From Gaiellasilicea sp035556515 (GTDB lineage Bacteria > Actinomycetota > Thermoleophilia > Gaiellales > Gaiellaceae), in contig DATMEO010000024.1 in NCBI GenBank assembly GCA_035556515.1, positions 1 through 27,464 on the forward strand: a DNA stretch of 27,464 nucleotides, in the 5' to 3' direction. Shown here piece after piece: positions 6,459 through 14,613 of the stretch; position 1 is the first letter of the stretch; the number at the start of each line of letters is the position of its first letter. The notes under the pieces were generated by a model. That model was not told the DNA's origin and made no database searches. It was given only the letters and a program-made list of their open reading frames with translations. Position numbers and translations under genes: made by a program.

Positions 6459-7763
6459 ATGTGGCACTGGGCCGAGATGCTTCGACCGAGGGGAGCGCTC
6501 TGGCACAACGCGGACTTCCGGCGGCTCTGGGCGGCGCAGACGATCAGCCAGCTCGGCAGCGAGATCACCGGCCTCGCGCTGCCGCTCGTCGCCATCCTCG
6601 TGCTCGACGCGAGCACGTTCCAGGTCGCCGCGCTGGCGGTCGTCGACTGGCTTCCGTTCTTCCTCTTCAGCCTGCCCGCGGGCGTCTGGATCGATCGGCT
6701 GCCGCGACGGCCGATCCTGATCGCAGCCGACATCGGTCGGGCCGCCGTTCTCGGCTCGATCCCGCTCGCCTACTTCCTCGACGTGCTGACGCTCGGACAG
6801 CTCTACCTGGTCGGTCTGTTGGCGGGCACGTTCACCGTCTTCTTCGACCTCTCCTACCAGTCGTACCTGCCGTCGCTCGTCGAGCGCGACGAGCTCGGCG
6901 AGGGGAACTCGAAGCTCGAGGTCAGCCGCTCCGGTGCGCAGGTGGCCGGTCCGGGACTCGCGGGCCTGCTCGTTTCGGCGCTGACCGCGCCGTACGCGAT
7001 CCTCGTCGACGCGATCAGCTTCCTCGGTTCTGCCCTCTTTCTCTCCCGGATCTCGACCCGCGAGCGTCGGCCAGAGCGGTCGCGCGAGGTACGGCCCGCG
7101 TTCCGCGCCGAGATCCGCGACGGGCTTCGCTTCGTCCTCCGCCACCCGCTGCTGCGGCCGATCGTGATCTTCGTCGGCGTCAGCAACGTCTTCGTGACGA
7201 TGCTCTTCGCGATCTACCTCGTCTATGCGGTGCGCGAGCTCGGTCTCGACGCGACGACGATCGGGCTGATCTTCTCGCTCGGGAGCCTCGGCTCCCTGGT
7301 CGGCGCCCTCACCGCGACCCGCGTCGCCCGCACCTTCGGGATCGGACCGGGGTTGATCGCCGTCGCCACGGCCGGGGGTCTCGGGCTGCTGTTGATACCG
7401 CTTGCGACCGCCGACCTCGTGATCCCCTTCCTCGTCGTCGCGAACCTGCTCTGGGGATTCTTCGTCCTCAACTACTTCGTCAACGCGATCAGCCTGATCC
7501 AGGCGATCACGCCCGATCACCTCCTCGGCCGAACGAACGCGTCCCGCCGGTTCCTCGTCCAGGGCGTGATTCCCATCGGTGCGCTCCTCGGCGGAGCGCT
7601 GGGGTCCGTGCTCGGCCTGCGACCGACGATCGCGATCGGCGCCGTCGGAGCGTCTGTGGCCGTGCTCCCGCTCGTCTTCTCGCCCTTGCGTGTGGTCAAG
7701 ACGACCGAGGACGCCGAAACCCTGGTGCGGGAGCACAACGAGCTGTTCGCCGCTGCGCAATAA
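6459..7763 (+). CDS. MFS transporter (enterobactin-exporter-like, MFS_3 type)
   Basis: 434 aa with about 12 predicted membrane spans. N-terminal features typical of this exporter group are FRRLWAAQTISQLGSEI and the motif-A-like loop GVWIDRLPRRPIL (about residues 75-87) between spans 2 and 3. This group mostly exports drugs, siderophores or small metabolites by proton antiport; the substrate here is not evident. ATG at 6459 is used; ATG at 6477 (MLRPRGALWHNADF) is equally plausible. The longer frame back to 6312 lies inside folD and is not used. It is followed after 9 nt by the HMG-CoA-reductase-like gene, so it may export that operon's product. Confidence 0.9.
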   Translation: MWHWAEMLRPRGALWHNADFRRLWAAQTISQLGSEITGLALPLVAILVLDASTFQVAALAVVDWLPFFLFSLPAGVWIDRLPRRPILIAADIGRAAVLGSIPLAYFLDVLTLGQLYLVGLLAGTFTVFFDLSYQSYLPSLVERDELGEGNSKLEVSRSGAQVAGPGLAGLLVSALTAPYAILVDAISFLGSALFLSRISTRERRPERSREVRPAFRAEIRDGLRFVLRHPLLRPIVIFVGVSNVFVTMLFAIYLVYAVRELGLDATTIGLIFSLGSLGSLVGALTATRVARTFGIGPGLIAVATAGGLGLLLIPLATADLVIPFLVVANLLWGFFVLNYFVNAISLIQAITPDHLLGRTNASRRFLVQGVIPIGALLGGALGSVLGLRPTIAIGAVGASVAVLPLVFSPLRVVKTTEDAETLVREHNELFAAAQ

Positions 7764-7772
7764 GCTCTGCCG

Positions 7773-8981
7773 ATGCGCTGGCCCCGCAAGAACGACGGCG
7801 AATCGATCCGAGCGCGGCGCGACGCGATCCGCGGCGTCGTCGGCGACGGGCCGCTCGCGCACGACGACGAGGCCTGGTCGCGGGCGCAGGAGTCGCACAC
7901 CGGCGCGATGGTGATCCCGGTCTCGGTCGTCGGGCCTCTCGTCGTCGAGCTCGGGCACTACGACCTGGAGGAACCGGCCGGGGAGCTCCGCGAGACCGGG
8001 CGCAGGCAGGAGGAGATCCTCGTCCCGCTCGCGCACACCGAAGGTGGGCTTTCGGCCTCGATGTCGCGCGGGATGAAGGCTGCGGCGACCTCGGGCGGAT
8101 TCCGAACATACGTGCTTCAGGACAGGATGACTCGTGCATCCTGCTTTGTTTGCAACAACACAGCCGACGCTGTGCAGCTTGCAAGGTGGCTCACCGACTC
8201 GGTCGACGAGCTCCGCGCCTTCCTCGCCGCGCTCGACGACCCCTCGCTCTCGAAACGGGCGAAGCTGCGCGAAGTGAAGACGCACGTCGTCGGGCCGATG
8301 TGCCACGTCCTCTGGGCCTGGACGACCGGCGACGCCTGCGGCCCGAACATGATGACCCGCAACAGCTACGCGCTGAACATGGGCTACGTGATGCAGCAGG
8401 CGCCCGTGAAGCCCGAGCGCGCGATCCTCGAGGCGAACATGGGCGGCGACAAGAAGCCGTCGTTCGAGTTCTTCCAGTCCGGGCACGGCAAAACCGTGCT
8501 CGCTGAGGCGACGCTCGACGCGGAGACGGTTCGGCGCGTGCTACGGACGACCGTGGACGACCTGCTCGAGCTCTCCTGGGCGGGCACGCACGGCGCGGTC
8601 GCCTCCGGGATGCAGTCCGTCGCCTTCACCCCCGCCTCCGCGATCGCGGCGATCTTCGCCTGCACCGGCCAGGACCTCGGCATGGTCGGGACGAGCTCGA
8701 TGGCGCACGGCACCGCGCGCCGCACCGAGGACGGCGGCCTCCACGCTGCGATCCGTTTCCCCGGGCTCGAGGTCGGAACCGTCGGCGGCGGCACCACGCT
8801 CCCCTACGCCCGCGACTGGCTCGCGCTGATGGACTGCGCCGGCAGCGGCAAGGTGCACCGCTTCGCCCAGATCGTCGCCGCCGCGACGCTTGCGCTCGAG
8901 ATCTCCGCCTCGTCGGCGATGGCGACGGCAGGTTCCGAGAACTTCTTCCAGGCTCACCACGAGCGCGGCGGCTTGCGCTAG
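7773..8981 (+). CDS. Hydroxymethylglutaryl-CoA reductase family enzyme (class I-like)
   Basis: 402 aa. The family reduces HMG-CoA to mevalonate with two NADPH. Motifs are in the right order: PVSVVGPL (about 49-56), HTEGGLSAS with catalytic E90, GDACGPNM (187-193), GGDKKPS with K227, CTGQD with D301, GTVGGGT (335-341) and a C-terminal His pair H395/H396. The order and the GxVGGGT motif fit the class I (NADPH) type more than class II. Differences from canonical enzymes include QSGHGKTV where GRGKSVV is usual, and MTRNS after the GDA motif. The nucleotides for residues about 110-130 have unusually low G+C. No other mevalonate-pathway gene is in the window, so the true substrate may differ. ATG 7773 follows the MFS stop by 9 nt. 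Confidence 0.9.
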   Translation: MRWPRKNDGESIRARRDAIRGVVGDGPLAHDDEAWSRAQESHTGAMVIPVSVVGPLVVELGHYDLEEPAGELRETGRRQEEILVPLAHTEGGLSASMSRGMKAAATSGGFRTYVLQDRMTRASCFVCNNTADAVQLARWLTDSVDELRAFLAALDDPSLSKRAKLREVKTHVVGPMCHVLWAWTTGDACGPNMMTRNSYALNMGYVMQQAPVKPERAILEANMGGDKKPSFEFFQSGHGKTVLAEATLDAETVRRVLRTTVDDLLELSWAGTHGAVASGMQSVAFTPASAIAAIFACTGQDLGMVGTSSMAHGTARRTEDGGLHAAIRFPGLEVGTVGGGTTLPYARDWLALMDCAGSGKVHRFAQIVAAATLALEISASSAMATAGSENFFQAHHERGGLR

Positions 8982-9000
8982 GGGCGATATCCTCCCCGCG

Positions 9001-9882
9001 ATGTCTGTCGAGCCGGCCGAGGAGCCGATCAACGCGGATCCGACGTACGAGCCGCTGATCGAGGCGGAGCGGCAGGCGGCCGACGACGCCGCCCAGGACA
9101 ACAAGGGGCGCGGCGTCCTCCGCTTCTACGAGCTGGCGAAGAAGCAGGAGTGGCAGGTCCGCGACATGCCTTGGGGCGAGATCCCGCCGATCCCGGAGAC
9201 CCGTGCGGGTGCCTCGGCGGAGAAGAAGGAACGCCGCCGGGCGGTCTGGCGGTCAGTGATCACGCAGCAGCTCCAGGCGGACGAACTCGCCGTCTCGATG
9301 GCGGGCCAACTCCTGAACCTGGCCCCCCACCACGAGGCGAAGCTCTACTACTCGACGATGGTGCAGGACGAAGCACGCCACGTGGAGGCGTGGCTGAAGC
9401 TCGCCAACGAGGCCGGCGGCGTCGCCGAGCGCGACCCGCACCTGGACGAGCTGGCGAAGATGACGCTCGAGGCGGAGACGCTGGAGGAGAAGGTCTTCCA
9501 GATGCAGGTCTTCTTCGAGCGCCTGATCATCCCGCGCTTCCGGCTGATCGCGCGCTCGTCGCGGGGAACGCTGCTCGAGGATCTCTGCAACCGGCTGACG
9601 ATCGACGACGGCATCCACCACAGCGCCGGAGTGGCGTACGAGCGGGTCTTGCTCGAGGGTGCGTCAAAGCAGACGAAGGACCGGCTGATCAAGGCGGCCA
9701 ACCAGCTGCTGCCGATCTTCGTCGAGCACGCGCTCTGGCGGCCCAAGGAGCGCGCCTGGATCGGAAACGTGATGCGCGAGACCGACATCAGGCGCCTGCA
9801 GGAGGACGTCCGCGACGGGATCCGGATGGCCTCGAGCATGGGCCTCGACGTCTCCGACATCCAGCTGCCCTTCGCGGCATAG
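9001..9882 (+). CDS. Ferritin-like diiron protein (R2/desaturase-like)
   Basis: 293 aa. A helical bundle with the two half-sites of a diiron centre: E95 (QADE) with E124 and H127 (DEARHVE), then E173 (FFERLI) with D203 and H206/H207 (DDGIHHSAG). This arrangement fits the ferritin-like superfamily that includes ribonucleotide reductase R2, R2-like oxidases and acyl-ACP desaturases. The second ExxH is replaced by DxxH. The protein is cytoplasmic with no signal peptide. Likely activity is O2-dependent oxidation, but the substrate is unknown. It starts 19 nt after the HMG-CoA-reductase-like gene and its stop touches the hotdog gene, so the three should be made together. Confidence 0.85.
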   Translation: MSVEPAEEPINADPTYEPLIEAERQAADDAAQDNKGRGVLRFYELAKKQEWQVRDMPWGEIPPIPETRAGASAEKKERRRAVWRSVITQQLQADELAVSMAGQLLNLAPHHEAKLYYSTMVQDEARHVEAWLKLANEAGGVAERDPHLDELAKMTLEAETLEEKVFQMQVFFERLIIPRFRLIARSSRGTLLEDLCNRLTIDDGIHHSAGVAYERVLLEGASKQTKDRLIKAANQLLPIFVEHALWRPKERAWIGNVMRETDIRRLQEDVRDGIRMASSMGLDVSDIQLPFAA

Positions 9883-10349
9883 ATCGCATCCCTCCTCATC
9901 ACGATCCGTCCTGCTTCGGCTGCGGCGACCACGAGCTCGGGCTGCGGATGGCCCTGCCGGCCGAGGAAGGCGCCGACACGTACGCGTCGGAGGTGACGTT
10001 CGGCGTCCACCACCAGGGCGGCCCCGGGATCGCGCACGGCGGCATCGTCGGGGCGGCGCTCGACGAGGCGTGCGGCCTGCTCGCGACCTGGCACCGCTTC
10101 CCGGCCGTGACCGCCCGGATCGCAATCCGCTACCGCCGGCCCGCCCCGATCAACCGGCCGCTGCAGGTGACGGCGAAGGTCGACGCCGACCGCGGCCGCC
10201 GGATCGAGATCTCGGCCGCGCTGCGCGATGGCGACGAGCTGCTGGCGGAAGCGGACGGCGCCTTCCTGCACGTCCCGCTCGAGCACTTCCTCGCGACGCC
10301 CGAGGGACGTGCCGCCGGCGAGGCGTGGGCGAAGCGCTTGAGGACTTAG
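9879..10349 (+). CDS. Hotdog-fold acyl-CoA thioesterase (PaaI/4HBT family)
   Basis: About 156 aa. Family features are the N-terminal HHDPSCFGCG, the active-site segment GIAHGGIVGAALDEACGLLA (HGG turn and the acidic residue on the following helix) and IAIRYRRPAP. It hydrolyses small acyl-CoA thioesters in the cytoplasm. The start is unresolved. The first ATG in the frame (9948) would remove the conserved FGCG segment, and no ATG, GTG or TTG lies just upstream. ATA at 9879, overlapping the previous stop as ATAG, and ATC at 9888 are the only nearby candidates; I give 9879. The last two codons and stop (ACT TAG) lie within a palindromic repeat shared with the opposite gene. Confidence 0.8.
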   Translation: MDRIPPHHDPSCFGCGDHELGLRMALPAEEGADTYASEVTFGVHHQGGPGIAHGGIVGAALDEACGLLATWHRFPAVTARIAIRYRRPAPINRPLQVTAKVDADRGRRIEISAALRDGDELLAEADGAFLHVPLEHFLATPEGRAAGEAWAKRLRT

Positions 10350-10386
10350 TTGCTTACAGCAACTAAGTCCTCCGCGCGAACGCCAG
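10342..10386. repeat. Palindromic hairpin repeat, copy 1
   Basis: A stem of 13 bp (GGACTTAGTTGCT, 10342-10354, with 10358-10370; 15 bp if the flanking pairs 10340-10341/10371-10372 are counted) around a 3-nt loop, plus 16 nt of following sequence, recurs 58 bp downstream with two mismatches in 45 nt. It supplies the stop codon of the hotdog gene and probably acts as part of a bidirectional terminator, though it has no clear T-tract. Confidence 0.85.
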
Positions 10387-10399
10387 ACCGCGACCCTCG

Positions 10400-10444
10400 G
10401 GACTTAGTTGCTGACAGCAACTAAGTCCTCCGCGCGAGCGCCAG
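10400..10444. repeat. Palindromic hairpin repeat, copy 2
   Basis: The same 13-bp stem (10400-10412 with 10416-10428), with loop GAC instead of TAC, supplies the TAG stop of the agmatinase-family gene on the minus strand. The tail of the repeat (10429-10444) is the last coding part of that gene, so copy 1 looks like a duplicated gene end. Confidence 0.85.
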
Positions 10445-11389
10445 CCCGGTCAGGATCTCGCGCACGACGCGCTCGGCGACGAGCGCCGTCACGTCGGCCG
10501 AGCCGATCGCAGTCGGCAGCACCTCGACGACGTCGGCGCCGACGAGGCGAGCCCGCCTCGCGATCTCCCGGCACGCGCGCAGGAGGTCGGCCGAGGTCAT
10601 GCCGCCGGGCTCGGGCGTTCCCGTCCCGGGCGCGTACGCCGGATCGAGCACGTCGACGTCGACGGTGAGAAACGCCGGCCCGTCGCCGACGACCTCCAGC
10701 GCGCGCTCGACGACGGCGTCGATCCCCAACCCGCGGACGTCGTGCATGAAGAGCGACGTGATCCCCTGCTCTGCCTGCCACTCGAACTCGACCGGCCCCG
10801 GCCAGTAGCCGCGCAGCCCGACCTGGACATAGCGCTGCGGGTCGACGTGACCTTGCTCGACGAGCCGGAACATCGGCGTCCCGTGCGAGCGCTCGACCGA
10901 GAAGACCTCGCGGCCGGTGTCGGTGTGCGTGTCGAAGTGGACGAGGCCGACGGGACCCACGCGGGACGCGACGGCACGGATGTTCGGCTCCGAGATCGAG
11001 TGATCGCCGCCGAGCACGATCGGGATCGCGTCGGCGTCGACGACGTCGCCGACGAGCGCCTCGATCGCGGCGTGCGTGCGCTCGGGGTCGGCTGGCAGCA
11101 CCGGCGCGTCGCCGAAGTCCACGATCCGGAGCTCCGCGAAGGCGTCCAACCCCGCTTCGAGGTGCGGTCCGGGCGGACATCCTGCCGCCCTGATCGCCCG
11201 CGGCGCGAACCGCGTTCCTGGCCGGTCGGAGACGAGATCGTCGGTCGGCGCGCCGACGATCGCGGCGTCGAAGCCCCGGAGCTCGCCGGGGTCCTGTGTG
11301 TACGGAGCGCCGCCGAACGTGAGCAACCCGGCGTAGTCCGGCTTGTCCGGCAGGCCGAGGGCGCGCCAGCGCTCGAGCGGGTCGATCAC
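10421..11389 (-). CDS. Agmatinase/guanidino-acid ureohydrolase family protein
   Basis: 322 aa. The arginase/agmatinase fold hydrolyses a guanidino group to urea with a binuclear metal centre. All six expected metal ligands are visible: H130 (LGGDHS), D153, H155 and D157 (HFDTHTD), and D244 and D246 (TVDVDVLDPAYAPG). Other signatures are GRGxR-like DRPGTRFAPRAIR and SHGTPMFRLVEQG. Agmatine, guanidinobutyrate, guanidinopropionate or guanidine are all possible substrates; the sequence alone does not decide. The GTG start (11387-11389) gives the expected N-terminus. It stands alone on the minus strand, tail to tail with the thioesterase gene. Confidence 0.92.
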   Translation of the reverse strand: MIDPLERWRALGLPDKPDYAGLLTFGGAPYTQDPGELRGFDAAIVGAPTDDLVSDRPGTRFAPRAIRAAGCPPGPHLEAGLDAFAELRIVDFGDAPVLPADPERTHAAIEALVGDVVDADAIPIVLGGDHSISEPNIRAVASRVGPVGLVHFDTHTDTGREVFSVERSHGTPMFRLVEQGHVDPQRYVQVGLRGYWPGPVEFEWQAEQGITSLFMHDVRGLGIDAVVERALEVVGDGPAFLTVDVDVLDPAYAPGTGTPEPGGMTSADLLRACREIARRARLVGADVVEVLPTAIGSADVTALVAERVVREILTGLALARRT

Positions 11390-11509
11390 GGCGCGATCCT
11401 ACGCAGACGGCTCGAACGGGTGATTTCCAAGGCGGCAACGACCGTCCATGCTGTGTCCAGATCTCTTCCTGCGGCGGAGATCGCAACCCCCCACCTCCGG
11501 AGCCCCCCA

Positions 11510-11797
11510 ATGTCCCGGATCGTTTTCGCCGCTGCGATGATCGCGTCAGTCCTGGCCCTCGCCAAGCACGAGCGCGTGCTCGACCGCACCGGCATGTTCG
11601 GGTCGTGCTCGGCGCTCGCGGCGCCCGCCCCGCAGGGCGGTCAATGGCTCGAATGCCGACCCGGCCGGCTGACCGGCTATCCCGATCTCTCGCAGGACTC
11701 GTGCAAGCGGCGCGGCCTGCGCGGCGAGGCTCGCTACTGGATCTGCCCGACGCCGCTGATCGCGGCGCGCTCGCCGCACGAACAGCCGACGCGCTAA
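11510..11797 (+). CDS. Small exported Cys-containing protein of unknown function
   Basis: 95 aa. A short hydrophobic N-terminus (MSRIVFAAAMIASVLAL) could be a signal sequence or anchor. The remainder has four Cys (GSCSAL, WLECRPG, DSCKRRG, YWICPTP), which could form two disulfides outside the cell. ATG 11510 has a CCGGAG ribosome site about seven bases upstream. The frame is open far upstream but antisense to the agmatinase, so I start here. No known family recognised. It is followed after 12 nt by a membrane-protein gene, probably one transcript. The 120-nt region 11390-11509 separates it from the divergent agmatinase gene and should hold both promoters; no clear -35/-10 pair was seen. Confidence 0.65.
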   Translation: MSRIVFAAAMIASVLALAKHERVLDRTGMFGSCSALAAPAPQGGQWLECRPGRLTGYPDLSQDSCKRRGLRGEARYWICPTPLIAARSPHEQPTR

Positions 11798-11809
11798 CTT
11801 GCCGCGGCG

Positions 11810-12328
11810 ATGCCGCAGCTCCCGATCTCGACGGCTCAGCTCGCCGTGCTCGAGCGGACAGTGCGCAACTTCGTCCGAGCGGTCCGCCGGCTTGCGTTCG
11901 CCGCCGTAGCGGCCGTGTTCCCGATCGCGGTGCTGCTGTGGCGCGATGACGGCTTCGACGGCGCCGACGCAGTGCTGACGCTGCTCCTGCTCGCACCCGC
12001 GGCGATCGTCCTCTTCTTCGCGCGCGGCGTGCTCGAGCTCGTCTCGCTGCCGGGCCGGCTGCAGCGAATCCCCCGCGAGGGCCAGGAGCAGCTCTCCGAG
12101 CTGGCGGAACTCGCCGGCAAAGGCCGCACCGCACGGCCGCGGAATGCGCCGCTGCTGCTCTGGCGCCTCCGCCGATCGGTTGGCTCACTCCGCGACGTCG
12201 CCGGGATCGCGCTGCCGTTCCGCGTACTCACGCCCGCATTTCTCGGCGCCACCGCACTTGCGGCGCTCGCATGCGTCGTGCTCGTCGGTGCCGGGCTGAT
12301 CGTGCTGCTCGTGCTCGCGCTCGGCTGA
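11810..12328 (+). CDS. Small polytopic membrane protein, unknown function
   Basis: 172 aa with two hydrophobic spans near the N-terminus (about 28-44 and 55-72), a cytoplasmic-looking charged stretch (about 77-118, with LPGRLQRIPREGQEQLSELA) and a long hydrophobic C-terminus (about 137-172) able to form one or two spans. No family motif recognised. ATG 11810 is 12 nt after the stop of the small exported protein. The short stretch 12329-12369 before the PQQ dehydrogenase contains a weak inverted repeat (GTATC...GATAC) of unknown meaning. Confidence 0.7.
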   Translation: MPQLPISTAQLAVLERTVRNFVRAVRRLAFAAVAAVFPIAVLLWRDDGFDGADAVLTLLLLAPAAIVLFFARGVLELVSLPGRLQRIPREGQEQLSELAELAGKGRTARPRNAPLLLWRLRRSVGSLRDVAGIALPFRVLTPAFLGATALAALACVVLVGAGLIVLLVLALG

Positions 12329-12369
12329 CGGGTTTGTATCCCCCGCGCCGGTGAGATACCCGCAGTGAC

Positions 12370-14613
12370 ATGGCACGGCGCGAGAGGCGGAAACGCGGCT
12401 GGTACGACGCGTTCATGGACGCAGGCATCTGGGTGCTTTTCGCGGCACTCCTGCTCCCGGCCGGCATCGTCGGCTACGCGATCGGCAAGGAGCAGGCGAG
12501 CGACGAGCCCGCGAAGGAGGCCGAGCAGGCGGCCGACAACGCGACGCAGACTCCCCAGATCGAGCCGGCGGCCGCGTTCTCCGCGGACGAGCTGATGGAG
12601 GAGCCGAAGGAGGCGTGGCTGACGAACGGCGGCACGCTCGAGAACCAGCGCTACTCGCCGCTCGACGAGATCGACACCGACAACGTCGGCGACCTGAAGG
12701 GCGTCTGGATGACCGATCTCGACGGCTCGGGCGTCGCGGCCAAGTACTCGGCCGAGGCGCAGCCGATCGTCCATCAGGGCGTGATGTACGTCCCGACGGG
12801 CGCGGACGACGTCTTCGCGGTCAGCGTCGAGACGGGGCGAGTGATCTGGAAGTACGAGGCGAAGCTCGACCAGAAGATCAACACGGTGTGCTGCGGCTGG
12901 CTCAGCCGCGGCGTCGCGCTCGGCGACGGCAAGGTCTACCTCGGCCAGCTGGACGGGGCGCTCGTCGCGCTCGACCAGCGGACCGGGGAGCTCGCCTGGA
13001 CGGCGCAGGTCGGCCGCTGGCAGGAGGGCTACACGATCACTGCGGCGCCGCTCTACTACGACGGCCTCGTCTACACCGGCATCTCCGGCGGCGAGTTCTC
13101 GATCCGCGGCCGCGTCCAAGCCTACGACGCGAAGACCGGCAAGGAGGTCTGGCGCTTCCACACGGTCCCGGGCCCCGGCGAAGAGGGCCACGACACGTGG
13201 CCTCAGGACAACGACGCGTGGGAGCACGGCGGCGCACCGATGTGGCAGACGCCGGCCGTCGACCCCGAGCTCGGGCTGATGTACTTCTCGACCGGCAACG
13301 CGTCCCCGGACCTCGACGGCAGCCGGCGCGCCGGCGACAACCTCTTCGCGGCCTCGATCGTCGCCGTCGACGCCAAGACGGGCGAGTACCGCTGGCACTT
13401 CCAGCAGGTGCACCACGACATCTGGGACTACGACAGCCCGAGCCCGGTCATCCTCTTCGACGCCGAGATCGACGGCGAGGAGCGGAAGGGCCTCGGCGAG
13501 ACGTCGAAGACGGGCTGGGTCTACCTGCTCGACCGCGAGACGGGCGAACCGCTGCTGCCGATCGAGGAGAAGCCGGTGCCGCAGCTCGGGAGCCAGGCGA
13601 CGGCGAAGACGCAGCCGATCCCGAGCTACCCGCCGCTCTTCTCGCACGAGGTCACAGACGAAGATGTGGCCGGGATCCAGAAGATCGCGGACGGGAACAG
13701 AAAGCAGGGGCAGCCGAGGCAGCGGGTGGTCAAGGGCGGGATCTACACGCCGTTCGGCGAAACGATCACGGCGATCGTCCCCGGCCCGCAGGGCGGCACC
13801 AACTGGCAGCCGGCGAGCTACAGCCCCGAGACGGGCCTGATGTACGTCTGCGCGATGCGCAGCGTCTCCGGGTACTCCTCCAAGAACGAGGAGTTGCCGC
13901 CCGGCAAGCGCGGCCAGACCGCCGACCTCGGCAGCGTCTTCACCACGACCGGATTCGGTTCCCAGGAGGGCTACTTCGTGGCGGTCGACGTCACCACGGG
14001 CGAGAAGGTGTGGGAGAAGCGGTGGCCCGAGTCGTGCTACTCCGGTTCGGTCACGACCGGCGGCAACCTCGTCTTCGTCGGCCGCAACGGCGGCCAGCTC
14101 GAGGCGTACAACGCGGAGACGGGCGAAGGCCCGCTCTGGAGCTTCCAGACCGGCGCCGGCGCGAACAACACGGTCACGGTCTTCGAGCAGGACGGGACGC
14201 AGTACCTCGCCTTCCTCGCCGGCGGCAACGCGCTGGCGGCGACGCAGCACGGCGACAACCTCTGGCTCTTCTCACTCGATGGGACGATGGACGAGGTCGC
14301 GGCGGGCGGAGCCGGCGAGGGCACGGGCCACGCGGGCCAGGCGCCCACTGAGCCGACCGACGAGGGCGAAGGCAACGCCGAGGCAGGCCAGAGCGTCTGG
14401 GCCGACAATTGCGCGGGCTGCCACGGACTGGACGGCGGCGGCGCCAACGGCGGCCCGAACCTCGTCGGCAACGAGCGGGCGACGGATCCGGAGGCGGTGC
14501 GCGCCCAGGTGGCGAACGGCGGCGCCGGCATGCCCGCGTTCAAGGACACACTCTCGGAGCAGCAGATCAACGACGTGACCGCCTACGTCACGGACGAGAT
14601 CGCGAACGAGTAG
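12370..14613 (+). CDS. Membrane-anchored PQQ quinohemoprotein dehydrogenase
   Basis: 747 aa. An N-terminal anchor (about 20-39) and an acidic linker lead to an eight-bladed PQQ propeller (about 80-640), then a Gly/Glu linker and a cytochrome c domain (about 668-747). Visible PQQ-site residues are the vicinal pair C174-C175, E242 (GGEFSIRG), N310 (STGNASP) and the catalytic D353 in HHDIWDYDS. The heme motif is CAGCH (681-685), with a likely axial Met in GAGMPAF (M721). It should oxidise an alcohol or sugar outside the membrane and pass electrons through its own heme to the respiratory chain. D355, two residues after the catalytic Asp, recalls lanthanide enzymes, but the same residue occurs in membrane glucose dehydrogenases. 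No PQQ biosynthesis gene is nearby. Confidence 0.93.
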   Translation: MARRERRKRGWYDAFMDAGIWVLFAALLLPAGIVGYAIGKEQASDEPAKEAEQAADNATQTPQIEPAAAFSADELMEEPKEAWLTNGGTLENQRYSPLDEIDTDNVGDLKGVWMTDLDGSGVAAKYSAEAQPIVHQGVMYVPTGADDVFAVSVETGRVIWKYEAKLDQKINTVCCGWLSRGVALGDGKVYLGQLDGALVALDQRTGELAWTAQVGRWQEGYTITAAPLYYDGLVYTGISGGEFSIRGRVQAYDAKTGKEVWRFHTVPGPGEEGHDTWPQDNDAWEHGGAPMWQTPAVDPELGLMYFSTGNASPDLDGSRRAGDNLFAASIVAVDAKTGEYRWHFQQVHHDIWDYDSPSPVILFDAEIDGEERKGLGETSKTGWVYLLDRETGEPLLPIEEKPVPQLGSQATAKTQPIPSYPPLFSHEVTDEDVAGIQKIADGNRKQGQPRQRVVKGGIYTPFGETITAIVPGPQGGTNWQPASYSPETGLMYVCAMRSVSGYSSKNEELPPGKRGQTADLGSVFTTTGFGSQEGYFVAVDVTTGEKVWEKRWPESCYSGSVTTGGNLVFVGRNGGQLEAYNAETGEGPLWSFQTGAGANNTVTVFEQDGTQYLAFLAGGNALAATQHGDNLWLFSLDGTMDEVAAGGAGEGTGHAGQAPTEPTDEGEGNAEAGQSVWADNCAGCHGLDGGGANGGPNLVGNERATDPEAVRAQVANGGAGMPAFKDTLSEQQINDVTAYVTDEIANE

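Noticed and set aside
6444..8486. 680-aa minus-strand reading frame
   Set aside because: Antisense to the MFS and HMG-CoA-reductase-like genes; low-complexity charged translation and no domain.
7773..8981. HMG-CoA reductase as proof of a mevalonate pathway
   Set aside because: No other pathway gene is in the window and several motif positions deviate, so the pathway is not claimed.
12329..12369. Possible riboswitch or hairpin before the PQQ dehydrogenase
   Set aside because: Only a 5-bp interrupted inverted repeat is present in 41 nt; too weak to call.
11836..14250. 804-aa minus-strand reading frame
   Set aside because: Antisense to the PQQ dehydrogenase, which has clear motifs; the shadow has none.
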